Shown: one piece after another, positions 49,970 to 58,636 of the stretch | Layout of the letters: each line of letters opens with the position of its first letter | Numbering within the stretch: position 1 is the stretch's first letter | Source of the DNA: Streptomyces abyssalis | GTDB lineage: Bacteria > Actinomycetota > Actinomycetes > Streptomycetales > Streptomycetaceae | NCBI RefSeq assembly: GCF_001751365.1 | Contig: NZ_LJGT01000040.1 | Coordinates: 310,001 to 374,000 of the forward strand | Direction of reading: 5' to 3' | Length of the DNA: 64,000 bases | Notes under the pieces: generated by a model | Databases searched by the model: none | What the model saw: the letters and a program-made list of their open reading frames with translations, nothing else | What the model was told of the DNA's origin: nothing | Program-made: the position numbers and the translations under genes

Positions 49970-51304
49970 ATGGGCCCCGCGGGACCCACCGGACCGGTGA
50001 TGAGCCGGGAGGAGGCCGACCGCGCGCTGGAACGGCTCACAGCCGAACACGAGGCGGTCGAGTCGTCGTTGCTCGCGCTCCAGGACCACGCCGGCCGGCG
50101 CCTCCTCGAAGGCGCGCGGCTCACCGGCACCACCGCACACCGGTGGACGCAGGCCGAAGCGGCCATCACGCGGCTGTGGAACGTCTTCGAGCACTACAGC
50201 GGTGCCCTCGCGAAGGCTCAGGAGGTACGTGAGCGCCGGCGCTGGCCGAGCCGTGAGGACCTCGCCGAACTGACGCGGCTGCTGCGCGGTCCACGCACGA
50301 TCCCCGGCAGCGCTCTCGGCGACGGGGGGTCCGCAGACGGCGGGGCAGGCGGTGGCGCACGCCTGTCGGAGGAGGTGACGCTCGGCGACCTCGTCGAATG
50401 GATGAACAACTGGTATGCGCAGGCTCTCGACGTCGTCGCGGCGGCCGACTCCGTCTGGTCGGCGCTGCCCGCCCGCATAGACATGCTCGCCGCGGAACTG
50501 CGGCGCGTGCGCTCCCTCGCGCACTCCGTGGGCGTACGCCCCGGGGAACATCCCTCCGCCGACGACCTGGACCGTACGACCGAGGAACTCACCGCCCTGC
50601 GCGCCGAGGTGGTCTCCGACCCCCTCGCCTTCTGGACGTCCGCGGGCGGCAGCAGCGCGCCCGGCGGCGGCAGGCCCGACACGTCACGCTACGACCGTGC
50701 GGCGCGCGAACTTGAGGACATCCGGCGCGAGATCGACGCGGTGCTGGGCGTCCGTCAGGACTCGGAACAGCGGCTGATGCAGCTGCGCGACGTGCTGTCA
50801 CGGGCGGACCGTACGCTCGCGGAGGCCCGGGAGGCACGCGGTGAGGTGCTGGCCAAGATCGCGGCTTCCGAGGTCCCCGCGGTGAGCGGGCCCGCGACGG
50901 CGCTGCACGAGGAGCTGTCGGCCGCCGCCGAGTACCGGCGCCGCTCCCAGTGGCACCGGCTCTCGCCCCTGCTGGAGAGCCTGGAGCAGCGCGCCGAGGA
51001 CGAACTGGACCGGGCGCGCGCCCAACTCGCCGCCGTGACCGCGCCGTTGGCTGTGCGGGCAGAACTTCGCGGGCGTCTGGACGCGTACAAGGCGAAGGTC
51101 GCACAGCAGGGCATGGGGGAGGACCGGATGCTGATCGAGCGTTACGACGCGGCGCGGCGCATGCTGTGGAGTGCGCCCTGCGACCTGCGGGCGGCGGAGG
51201 ACGCCGTGCTGCGCTATCAGCACGCGGCGCAGGACGTCCTCACGGCGCGGCAGGCTGGCGGCAGCAGCGGGCCCGCGCGGGCCGAGGGAGTGGCGGACTC
51301 GTGA
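49970..51304 (+). CDS. Coiled-coil protein of a phospho-signalling operon
   Basis: The protein has 444 residues. It is almost wholly helical with heptad-like patterns: REEADRALERLTAEHEAVES, SRYDRAARELEDIRREIDAV, LMQLRDVLSRADRTLAEARE. A conserved-looking end block reads RGRLDAYKAKVAQQGMGEDR and APCDLRAAEDAVLRYQHAAQ. There is no signal peptide, membrane segment or catalytic motif. It is the first gene before PP2C, vWA and FHA genes on the same strand. The C-terminal block resembles proteins encoded beside PknG-type kinases in actinobacteria; I hold that as a guess. Confidence 0.75.
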   Translation: MGPAGPTGPVMSREEADRALERLTAEHEAVESSLLALQDHAGRRLLEGARLTGTTAHRWTQAEAAITRLWNVFEHYSGALAKAQEVRERRRWPSREDLAELTRLLRGPRTIPGSALGDGGSADGGAGGGARLSEEVTLGDLVEWMNNWYAQALDVVAAADSVWSALPARIDMLAAELRRVRSLAHSVGVRPGEHPSADDLDRTTEELTALRAEVVSDPLAFWTSAGGSSAPGGGRPDTSRYDRAARELEDIRREIDAVLGVRQDSEQRLMQLRDVLSRADRTLAEAREARGEVLAKIAASEVPAVSGPATALHEELSAAAEYRRRSQWHRLSPLLESLEQRAEDELDRARAQLAAVTAPLAVRAELRGRLDAYKAKVAQQGMGEDRMLIERYDAARRMLWSAPCDLRAAEDAVLRYQHAAQDVLTARQAGGSSGPARAEGVADS

Positions 51305-51473
51305 CCGGAGTACGGGACGGGGACGCGGAAGGGAAACCCGGGAAGCGGTACGCCGTCCCGGCCCCGGCACGTGTGCCGCGGACACGAGGCGGGTCTCGTC
51401 CCGCTCGTGCGGTCCGGCACCGAGAGGATCGAACCGGCGGAACGGGCCTGCCCGTTCGGCCCAGGACGTGGGT

Positions 51474-53129
51474 GTGACCATGCTTGATCGACTGTCTGCG
51501 TGTCCGAGCTGCGCCGAGCCGCCGGCGGCGGGGGACCGTTTCTGCGGCGTCTGCGGCGCCGATCTGACGGCTGCCGTGCGCTACCCGGCGGCCGGGCAGG
51601 GCGCCGGAACGGGTGCCGGGCCGGGCGCCGCCCAGGGTGACGTCTGGCCGGCCGCGCCGGGCAGCGGGGCGGCGCCGGGAGCCGCACAGCCCGCACCGGG
51701 AACGGCCGTACCGCCACCGCCCGCACAGGGAACGCCCACGGGCGAGCCGGACTTCACGCTCGCACCGGCAGAGGGCCCCGCCGCGGGGGTGCCTGCCCCG
51801 GGGGCCCCGTCCGGGCCTCCGGGTCCGCCTCCCGGTCCGCCGCCGCCCGTACCTCCGCCGCCGCCCGTACCTCCGCCGCCTGCGCCGGCGTCGCCTGAGC
51901 CTGCACCGGCGTGGCCGCACGAGCAGCCGCCGCCCGGGGCTCCGGGCGTTCCCCCGGGGCCGCCGCCTTCCGGGGCTTCCGGAGCTTCCGGCTCTTCGGG
52001 ACCTTCCGGTCCGCCGGTGCCCCCGCCCGGTCCGCCGCCGCCACTGCCGCAGTCCGCGTACCCGTCCGCGCCGCCCCCGGTGCCGGAGACGCCGCCGGTC
52101 CCGGAAGCCCCGCCCGTGCCGGAGGCCCCGCCGGGCCCGGACCCCCGTGCCGCCGATCCCCGCGTCACTCTGGACGATTCGCCGCCGGAGGGCCTGCCGC
52201 CGCACGGGTCGCGCTGTGTCGCCTGCGGCACCGGAGCCGTGGACGGAGACGGTTACTGCGACCACTGCGGACACAAGCAGCCGCGTGAACGCGACCACAT
52301 GGAGAGCGCGTTGGCCTCGGTGGCGGCCGCCAGCGACCGCGGGCTGCGCCATCACCGCAACGAGGACTTCTTCGCGCTCCACGAGGCGGTGACGCCCTCG
52401 GGCGCCCCGGCGACCATCGCCGTCGTCTGCGACGGCGTCTCGTCGGCCACCCGGCCCGACGACGCGTCCGCCGCCGCGGCCCGCGCCGCGGGCGCGGCGG
52501 TGTGCGGCTCGCTGCCGCAGGGCACACCCGCGCAGCAGGCGATGCACGACGCGCTCATCGCCGCGTCCGACGCCGTGACGGCCCTCGCCGCCGAAGGCCC
52601 CAACGAGCCCTCGAAGAACGCCCCGGCCTGCACCATCGTCGGTGCGATCACCTCGGAGGGCATCCTGACCGTCGGCTGGATCGGGGACAGCCGCGCCTAC
52701 TGGGTGCCCGACGAACAAGGCGCGCCGCCCGCCCGGTTGACCGAGGACGACTCGTGGGCGGCGCAGATGGTCGCGGCAGGTCTGATGACCGAGGACGAGG
52801 CGTACGCGGACGCCCGCGCACACGCCATCACGGGGTGGCTCGGCGCGGACGCGTACGAGATCGAGCCGCACACCGCCTCGTACAAGCCGGAAGGAACGGG
52901 CGTCGTGATCGTGTGCACGGACGGGCTCTGGAACTACGCGGAGTCCGCCGAGCAGATGGCCGCGGCCATGCCGGCCGACGGACGGCACCGGCCGCTGCAG
53001 GCGGCGCAGCGTCTCGTCGGCTTCGCGCTCGACGGCGGCGGACACGACAACGCCACGGTCGCCGTCATTCCGTTCCCGGCGCCGGGTGAAGGAGCAGGAG
53101 CCGGAGCGGAAGCGGGACCGGCGGTCTGA
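51474..53129 (+). CDS. PP2C-type Ser/Thr phosphatase with two zinc ribbons
   Basis: The protein has 551 residues from GTG 51474 (AGGA 7 bases upstream); ATG 51480 is an alternative. Zinc ribbon 1 uses C10, C13, C24 and C27. A Pro/Gly/Ala-rich linker of about 210 residues follows. Zinc ribbon 2 uses C248, C251, C262 and C265. The PP2C domain (about 275-540) has RNEDFFAL, VCDGVSS with metal ligand D320, GWIGDSRAY, CTDGLWNY and GHDNATVAV. Metal-binding residues are intact, so it should dephosphorylate pSer/pThr in the cytoplasm. The FHA protein three genes on has the same zinc-ribbon plus Pro-rich plan, which suggests that they assemble together. Confidence 0.9.
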   Translation: MTMLDRLSACPSCAEPPAAGDRFCGVCGADLTAAVRYPAAGQGAGTGAGPGAAQGDVWPAAPGSGAAPGAAQPAPGTAVPPPPAQGTPTGEPDFTLAPAEGPAAGVPAPGAPSGPPGPPPGPPPPVPPPPPVPPPPAPASPEPAPAWPHEQPPPGAPGVPPGPPPSGASGASGSSGPSGPPVPPPGPPPPLPQSAYPSAPPPVPETPPVPEAPPVPEAPPGPDPRAADPRVTLDDSPPEGLPPHGSRCVACGTGAVDGDGYCDHCGHKQPRERDHMESALASVAAASDRGLRHHRNEDFFALHEAVTPSGAPATIAVVCDGVSSATRPDDASAAAARAAGAAVCGSLPQGTPAQQAMHDALIAASDAVTALAAEGPNEPSKNAPACTIVGAITSEGILTVGWIGDSRAYWVPDEQGAPPARLTEDDSWAAQMVAAGLMTEDEAYADARAHAITGWLGADAYEIEPHTASYKPEGTGVVIVCTDGLWNYAESAEQMAAAMPADGRHRPLQAAQRLVGFALDGGGHDNATVAVIPFPAPGEGAGAGAEAGPAV

Positions 53130-53238
53130 GTTCCGTACGGACGGAGGCCGGCGGCCCGTCGCCTGCCGGAACCGGCGCCGCCTCCGCTCCCGTCCCGTCT
53201 CACGACGACTCCCTTTCGCCACGGAGCAGGAGCGGAAC

Positions 53239-54591
53239 ATGACCGATTTCGCCGAGCCCTATGCGCAGCCGCGGTTCTCCGTCGACGTGTACCAGAACGA
53301 ATGCCTGCCGGAGGGCGGGCAGGCGGTCGACGCGATCATCACCGTCACCTCCGGTGCCGGAGCAGCCGGAGGCACGGCGGGGGCGGGGGAACCGCCCGGG
53401 CCGGCCGGTGCCGTACGTACGGACTGCGCAGTCGTGATCATGATCGACTGCTCCGGCTCGATGGACCACCCGGCTTCGAAGATGCGCAACGCGCGCGACG
53501 CCACCGCAGCCGCGGTCGACACCCTCCCCGACGGGGTCTCCTTCGCCGTCGTCGCCGGTACGCACCAGGCCGCTGAGGTCTATCCGGGCTGCGGCGCCCT
53601 GGCCGTCTCAGCCCCGGAGACCCGCGCCGGGGCACGGGACGCCCTGCGCGGGCTCCGCGCGGAGGGCGGCACGGCCATCGGCTCGTGGCTGCGGCTGGCG
53701 GACAAGCTGCTCTCGACGCACGACGGCCCCATACGGCACGGCGTACTGCTGACCGACGGACGCAACGAGCACGAGGATCCGGAGAGCCTGAAGGCCGCCC
53801 TCGACGCGTGCGCCGGCCGCTTCACCTGTGACGCGCGCGGCGTGGGCACCGACTGGGAGGTCGAGGAGGTCACCGGGATCGCCTCCGCGCTCCTCGGCTC
53901 CGCCGACATCGTCGCGGAACCGGAAGATCTCGCCGCGGACTTCGAGGACATGATGGCCGCAGCCATGCGCAAAGAAGTCGCGGACGTGGCACTGCGCCTG
54001 TGGACGCCGCAGGGCTCGAAGATCAAGTTCATCAAACAGGTCGCGCCCGCCGTCGAGGACCTGACGGCCCGCCGCACCGACGCGGGTCCGCACTCCGGCG
54101 ACTATCCGACCGGCTCCTGGGGCCAGGAGTCCCGCGACTATCACGTGTGCGTCGAGGTGCCGGCGGCCGAGGTGGGCCAGGAGATGCTGGCGGCCCGCGC
54201 CGCGCTGATGCTTCCCGCGCAGGACGGCGGACTCCCGCGGACGCTCGCACAGGGCCTGATACGGGCGGTGTGGACGGACGACGTGGCGGCCACCACCACC
54301 ATCGACGCACAGGTCGCGCACTACACGGGCCAGGCCGAGCTCGCCGCGGCCGTACAGGACGGTCTGCGGGCGAGGAAAGCCGGTGACGAAGAGGGTGCAA
54401 CAGCACAACTCGGGCGGGCGGTACGGCTGGCCGACGCCTCCGGAAACGCGGATACTTCGAAGCTGCTTTCGAAGGTGGTCGACGTCATCGACGCTGCGAA
54501 CGGTACTGTTCGGCTGAAGGCGAAGGTTGCCGACGCCGACGAGATGACACTGGAGACGCGGTCCACGAAGACGGTCCGTGTGAAGAGGTAA
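53239..54591 (+). CDS. von Willebrand factor A domain protein
   Basis: The protein has 450 residues from ATG 53239 (GGAGCAGGAG about 6 bases upstream). The vWA domain (about 62-235) has an intact metal-ion-dependent adhesion site: D70-x-S72-x-S74 (MIDCSGSM), T145 (GGTAIGSW) and D173 (LLTDGRNEH). The C-terminal half contains a beta-rich region and a helical end (GLRARKAGDEEGATAQLGRA, LLSKVVDVIDAANGTVRLKA). No signal peptide or membrane segment, so it is intracellular. In an operon with a phosphatase and FHA protein it is probably the scaffold or regulated target. Confidence 0.9.
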   Translation: MTDFAEPYAQPRFSVDVYQNECLPEGGQAVDAIITVTSGAGAAGGTAGAGEPPGPAGAVRTDCAVVIMIDCSGSMDHPASKMRNARDATAAAVDTLPDGVSFAVVAGTHQAAEVYPGCGALAVSAPETRAGARDALRGLRAEGGTAIGSWLRLADKLLSTHDGPIRHGVLLTDGRNEHEDPESLKAALDACAGRFTCDARGVGTDWEVEEVTGIASALLGSADIVAEPEDLAADFEDMMAAAMRKEVADVALRLWTPQGSKIKFIKQVAPAVEDLTARRTDAGPHSGDYPTGSWGQESRDYHVCVEVPAAEVGQEMLAARAALMLPAQDGGLPRTLAQGLIRAVWTDDVAATTTIDAQVAHYTGQAELAAAVQDGLRARKAGDEEGATAQLGRAVRLADASGNADTSKLLSKVVDVIDAANGTVRLKAKVADADEMTLETRSTKTVRVKR

Positions 54592-54652
54592 CACACGCGA
54601 GGGCCGTACCGCAGGTACGGAAGTCCAGGAGTACGAGGGGGAGGCACTCACC

Positions 54653-56230
54653 ATGCCGACTTGCCCGAACGGACACCAGTCGGCTGCCGACGACTGGTGC
54701 GAGGTATGCGGTCACCGCATGGCCGACGCATCCGCCGCACCGGCCGGCGCGGTGCCGCCGTCGCCCTCGCCGCCGGTTCCCGGAGGCGGGTACGGCTACC
54801 CCGGGCCGCCTTCCGTACCGGGTGGGCCGGGCGGACAGGGCGGACCTGGCGGGCCTGTGCCTCCGGGGCCTCCGCCTCAGGGTTATGGATATCCCGGGCC
54901 GGGCAGCGGCGGTCCTGGGGGTCCCGGTGGCGCTCCGGGTGGTCCCGGTGGTCCCGGTGGTGCTCCCGGCGGTCAGGGTTCTCCGCCGCAGCAGCCTCAG
55001 GGCGAATCCTGCCCCCAGTGCGGCAGGCCCCGTGACGGGCAGGCGCCGTTCTGCGACGGCTGCCGCTACAACTTCCTCACGCACTCGCCGATGGCGTCCG
55101 TACCCGCGGACCAGTCGCCGCAGCCCAGTGGCTTTCCCCAGCCGGGAGGCCCGGGCGGCCCCGGTCCGCAGAGTCAGCCCGCACAGCCGGGCCCGCCTCC
55201 GCCGCCGCCCGGCTTTCAGGGCCAGCCGGGACAGCCCGGTCCGCCTCCGCCGCCGCCCGGTTTTCAGGGCCAGCCGGGTCAGCAGCCGGGGCAGCCGGGT
55301 CCGCAGAGTCAGCCGGGACAGCCCGGTCCGCCTCCGCCGCCGCCCTTCCCCAGCGCTCCGTCCTCCGGTCAGGACCAGCAGTACGGCTACTCCGACATCC
55401 CCTCCCAGGTGGACCGTCCCGCCGAGCCGCTCACTCCGCAGCAGCCTCCGCAGGGCCCCGGTGGCTACCCCGGGCAGGGGCCCGGCGGGGCGCCCGGCCC
55501 GGGGCAGGGCCCTGGACAGAGTCAGGGACAGGGCCAGGGCATCGGTGCGCCCATGGCGCCGCCGGCGCCCGGAGGGCCGCAGCAGCCGTCACCCCCGAGT
55601 GGCGACTGGGCGCTGTCCCCGCCCGTCGCGCCGCACAACGACCAGCAGCAGCCGCCGGTCCCGTCGCTCTTCCAGGACCAGGGTCCCGGCCCCGGTCAGC
55701 CGCCCGGGCCGCCGCAGCAGCCCCAGGCGCCCCAGCACCAGTACCCGCCGCCGCCCGGACCGGGCGGTCCCGGCGGACCGGAGCAGGGACACACGGGGCA
55801 GCCGGGGCAGCAGCAGGTGCCTTCCGGCTCGTGGGTGGCCGTCATCGCGCCCGACCGCGAGTACTTCGCCGCGATGATGGACCGAAGCGGGCCCGAGGCC
55901 TCGAATCTCAACCTGCCCGCCTACTCGCCCGAGCAGCAACTCCCCCTGAACGGCAACCAGATCACCATCGGCCGCCGTCGCCACTCCACCGGCGAGGCGC
56001 CCGACATCGACCTGGCCCGTACTCCGGAGGACCCGGGGGTCTCGCATCAGCACGCCGTGCTGGTGCAGCAGCCGGACGGCAGCTGGTCGGTGGTCGATCA
56101 GGACTCCACGAACGGCACCACCATCAACGGAGCCGAGGACCCGATCCAGCCCTTCGTCCCGGTCCCCCTCAAGAGCGGCGACCAGGTCCACGTCGGCGCC
56201 TGGACGACGATCACCCTCCACCTCACGTAG
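54653..56230 (+). CDS. FHA-domain protein with zinc ribbons and Pro/Gly/Gln-rich linker
   Basis: The protein has 525 residues from ATG 54653 (GGGGAGG about 8 bases upstream). Zinc ribbon 1 is CPNGHQSAADDWCEVCGH (4-21); ribbon 2 is CPQCGRPRDG...FCDGC (about 120-140). Between and after them is a low-complexity region of Pro, Gly and Gln with 48-bp tandem DNA repeats. The FHA domain (about 427-525) has ITIGRRRHSTGEAPDIDLAR, the phosphothreonine-binding VSHQHAVL and STNGTTINGAE. It would dock phosphothreonine proteins made by a Ser/Thr kinase elsewhere. It is the last gene before a perfect inverted-repeat terminator. Confidence 0.9.
   Translation: MPTCPNGHQSAADDWCEVCGHRMADASAAPAGAVPPSPSPPVPGGGYGYPGPPSVPGGPGGQGGPGGPVPPGPPPQGYGYPGPGSGGPGGPGGAPGGPGGPGGAPGGQGSPPQQPQGESCPQCGRPRDGQAPFCDGCRYNFLTHSPMASVPADQSPQPSGFPQPGGPGGPGPQSQPAQPGPPPPPPGFQGQPGQPGPPPPPPGFQGQPGQQPGQPGPQSQPGQPGPPPPPPFPSAPSSGQDQQYGYSDIPSQVDRPAEPLTPQQPPQGPGGYPGQGPGGAPGPGQGPGQSQGQGQGIGAPMAPPAPGGPQQPSPPSGDWALSPPVAPHNDQQQPPVPSLFQDQGPGPGQPPGPPQQPQAPQHQYPPPPGPGGPGGPEQGHTGQPGQQQVPSGSWVAVIAPDREYFAAMMDRSGPEASNLNLPAYSPEQQLPLNGNQITIGRRRHSTGEAPDIDLARTPEDPGVSHQHAVLVQQPDGSWSVVDQDSTNGTTINGAEDPIQPFVPVPLKSGDQVHVGAWTTITLHLT
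55193..55345 (+). repeat. 48-bp tandem repeat region encoding PPPPPPGFQGQPGQPG
   Basis: A 48-bp unit (55193-55240) repeats at once (55241-55288) with small changes, then shortened copies rich in PGPQSQPGQ and PPPPPP reach about 55345. All copies keep the frame of the FHA gene. Confidence 0.8.
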
Positions 56231-56237
56231 CGAGCCC

Positions 56238-56287
56238 CGCCCTGCCCCGCCTCCACCCGGCACGTCAAGTGGAGGCGGGGCAGGGCG
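56238..56287. terminator. Perfect 19-bp inverted repeat, bidirectional terminator
   Basis: The arms 56238-56256 and 56269-56287 are perfect reverse complements around a 12-base loop. They fill most of the 79-bp gap between the convergent FHA (stop 56230) and sugar-kinase (stop 56310) genes. No T-run is present. Confidence 0.9.
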
Positions 56288-56309
56288 CGTTCAGGCGCAA
56301 CGGGTGCGT

Positions 56310-57302
56310 TCAGGCGAAGTGGGCCCGAAGGCGGGCGTGCGCCTGCGACGGTGCGCCGACGGCGTCGAGTCCGAGGAGCGCCGAGCCCAGGACCGGCGGT
56401 GCCGTGACCACCTGGGGTGTGGCCTTGGGGGCGCGTACGGCGAGTTGCTCCGTGAGGTGGTCGTGCAGCAGCGGATGGCGGGCCGCGACGACACTGCCCC
56501 CGAGGAACACCGGCGTCTCGGTCTCCAGCAGACCGAGGCTGCGCATGCTGACCGTGGCCATCGTCACGAGTTCCTCGGCCTGCCGGCGAACCAGGACTTG
56601 GGCGACCGCGTCGCCGGCCGAGGCAACCTCGAAGAGGACCGGCGTGATCTCGTGCATGCGCGTACGCGGCAGATCTCCCAGGTGCAGGGCCTCGATCAGC
56701 GCGTACATCGAGGTCAGTCCGTAGTGCCAGGGCAGTTCCCTTGCGAGCTGCGTGTCCTCGCCGCGGCCGTCCTCCGCCCGCGCGGCGTGCCAGACGGCCT
56801 CCGCCGCCAGGCCGCCGCCACCGCCGAAATCGCCGGAGAGCCGGCCCAGCGCGGGAAACCGGTGGGTGCGGCCCTCGCCGTCCTGGCCCGCGCAGTTGAC
56901 GCCGGCGCCGCAGACGACGGCCACGCCGTGACCCACGGGGCCGTCGTCCGGCAGCCCGGCGCGCAGGATGGCGAAGGTGTCGTTCGCGACGTACGTGGTG
57001 CGGCCCCAGCCGCGTGCGCCGACCGCGGCGGTCAACTCCCGCTCCTCACGCGGCAGATCGGCGTTGGCGAGGCACGCCGAGACGTGCGCGACCGGCTGTC
57101 GGGCCTCCGCTCCGGCCTGCGCGAGGGCTCTGCCGACCGGTTCCGCGAGCGCGTTCACCGCGGCGTTCACGCCCACCGCCTGCGGCTGGAAACCGCCGCC
57201 GCGGGCTCTGCCCAGCACCGCTCCGCCGACGTCGACCACCGCGACGTCGGTCTTCGTGTTGCCCGCGTCGAGAGCCAGGCATCCCGAGGTCGTCAGGCCC
57301 AC
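56310..57302 (-). CDS. BadF/BadG/BcrA-type sugar kinase (N-acetylglucosamine kinase-like)
   Basis: The protein has 330 residues from GTG 57302, overlapping the GH4 gene by 10 bases. The ATPase fold shows LALDAGNTKTDVAVVDVGG (phosphate 1), GVAVVCGAGVNCAGQD (phosphate 2/connect) and PVFLGGSVVAARHPLL (adenosine). GRLSGDFGGGGGLAAEAVW is typical of GlcNAc-kinase relatives in this family. It phosphorylates a sugar with ATP in the cytoplasm. Neighbours are a GH4 phospho-glycosidase and a ROK regulator, so amino sugar or glycoside use is inferred. Confidence 0.85.
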   Translation of the reverse strand: MGLTTSGCLALDAGNTKTDVAVVDVGGAVLGRARGGGFQPQAVGVNAAVNALAEPVGRALAQAGAEARQPVAHVSACLANADLPREERELTAAVGARGWGRTTYVANDTFAILRAGLPDDGPVGHGVAVVCGAGVNCAGQDGEGRTHRFPALGRLSGDFGGGGGLAAEAVWHAARAEDGRGEDTQLARELPWHYGLTSMYALIEALHLGDLPRTRMHEITPVLFEVASAGDAVAQVLVRRQAEELVTMATVSMRSLGLLETETPVFLGGSVVAARHPLLHDHLTEQLAVRAPKATPQVVTAPPVLGSALLGLDAVGAPSQAHARLRAHFA

Positions 57303-58612
57303 GCCAGATGCTCCCGGTTGTGGGCGAGGAGCCGGTCGGTCAGCGCCTCGGCGCGGTCGTACTGGCCGATCAGCGGATGCGCCAGGAGTGCCTTGAAGAC
57401 CCGGTCGCGGCCGCCGTTCAGGGCGGCGTCGAGCGCCAGTTCCTCGTACGCGGTGACGTGTGTGATCAGGCCGGCCTGGACGGGGCCGACGGCCGGCGCG
57501 GGCAGCGGCACGGCGCCGTCGCGGCCGATCTCGGCCGGGACCTCGACCACCGCGTCGTCGGGGAGGAAGGGCAGGGTGCCGTCGTTCCGTACGTTGACGA
57601 CCTGCACGCTCGGGCGCCCGCCGCCGTCCTCGCCCGCGGTCCCCGGCAGGCTCGCGGTTCCCGGCAGGCTCGCGGTTCCCAGCAGGGAGGCGGCCAGCGC
57701 CACCGCCGCCTCCGAGTAGAAGGCGCCGCCGCGGCTGCCCAGCAGCGCGGGCTTCTCCGCCAGCGCGGGGTCCCGGTACATCCTCAGCAACTCCCGCTCC
57801 ATGGCCGCGACTTCCTCCGCCCGTGAGGGCTTCGTGCGCAGCTCCTGAACGGCCTCGTCGTGCGCGTAGTAGTAGCGCAGGTAGTACGACGGGAAGACAC
57901 CGAGCGCCTCCAGCACCCGGCGCGGCATCCGCAGTTCCAGCGCGAAGCCGTCGGCGTGCTCGTCGAGGAGGCGCGGTAGTACGTCCGCGCCGCCCGGGCC
58001 GCCCAGCCGTACGCCCAGTTCCCACGTGAGGTGGTTGAGCCCGTAGTGGTCGAGGTGGATCTCACCGGGCGCCACGTCCAGCAGCTTCGCGAACTTGCGC
58101 TGGAGGTTGACCGCCATGTTGCACAGCCCGACCGCCTTGTGCCCGGCCTGGAGCAGCGCGCGGGTCACGATGCCCACGGGGTTGGTGAAGTCGATGATCC
58201 AGGCGTCGGGGTTGGTGCGGCGCACCCGGTCGGCGATGCCGAGCACGACGGGAACGGTCCGCAGCGCCTTGGCGAGCCCGCCCGCGCCCGTCGTCTCCTG
58301 CCCGACGCATCCGCACTCCAGAGGCCACGTCTCGTCCTGCTGCCGTGCCGCCTGGCCCCCGACCCGCAGTTGCAGCAGCACCGCGTCGGCACCCGCGACC
58401 CCGGCGTCGAGATCCTGCGTGGCGGTGACGGTCGCGCCGTGACCCTGCTTGGCCAGGATGCGGCGTGCGAGCCCGGCGACCGGCTCCAGCCGTTCCGCCG
58501 CCGGGTCGATCAGCACCAGCTCGCTGACGGGGAGCGTGTCGCGCAACCGCGCGAAGCCGTCGATGAGCTCGGGCGTGTAGGTGGAGCCGCCGCCCACTAC
58601 TGCGATTCTCAT
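57293..58612 (-). CDS. GH4 family 6-phospho-glycosidase
   Basis: The protein has 439 residues. NAD is bound at VVGGGSTYTPELIDGF (5-20). Metal and catalytic residues of GH4 are seen in GLCNMAVNL (Cys) and GLNHLTW (His), with IIDFTNPVGIVTRAL. GH4 enzymes use NAD+ and Mn2+ and cleave 6-phospho-beta- or alpha-glucosides by an oxidation-elimination route. An 18-bp tandem repeat adds GTASLPGTASLPGTAG near residue 313, absent from typical members. The order ROK-GH4-kinase on one strand, with no PTS genes, suggests that the kinase supplies phosphorylated substrate. Confidence 0.9.
   Translation of the reverse strand: MRIAVVGGGSTYTPELIDGFARLRDTLPVSELVLIDPAAERLEPVAGLARRILAKQGHGATVTATQDLDAGVAGADAVLLQLRVGGQAARQQDETWPLECGCVGQETTGAGGLAKALRTVPVVLGIADRVRRTNPDAWIIDFTNPVGIVTRALLQAGHKAVGLCNMAVNLQRKFAKLLDVAPGEIHLDHYGLNHLTWELGVRLGGPGGADVLPRLLDEHADGFALELRMPRRVLEALGVFPSYYLRYYYAHDEAVQELRTKPSRAEEVAAMERELLRMYRDPALAEKPALLGSRGGAFYSEAAVALAASLLGTASLPGTASLPGTAGEDGGGRPSVQVVNVRNDGTLPFLPDDAVVEVPAEIGRDGAVPLPAPAVGPVQAGLITHVTAYEELALDAALNGGRDRVFKALLAHPLIGQYDRAEALTDRLLAHNREHLAWA
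57642..57677. repeat. 18-bp in-frame tandem repeat in the GH4 gene
   Basis: CCCGGCAGGCTCGCGGTT occurs at 57642-57659 and 57660-57677, with a partial third copy after. It encodes LPGTAS repeats in a surface loop. Confidence 0.85.
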
Positions 58613-58636
58613 GGCGTACGTGCAGTTCCTTCCGCT

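Noticed and set aside
49970..56230. Tellurium-resistance (ter)-like system because of the vWA protein
   Set aside because: No TerD-type, TerC or other ter gene is present; the neighbours are phosphatase and FHA proteins.
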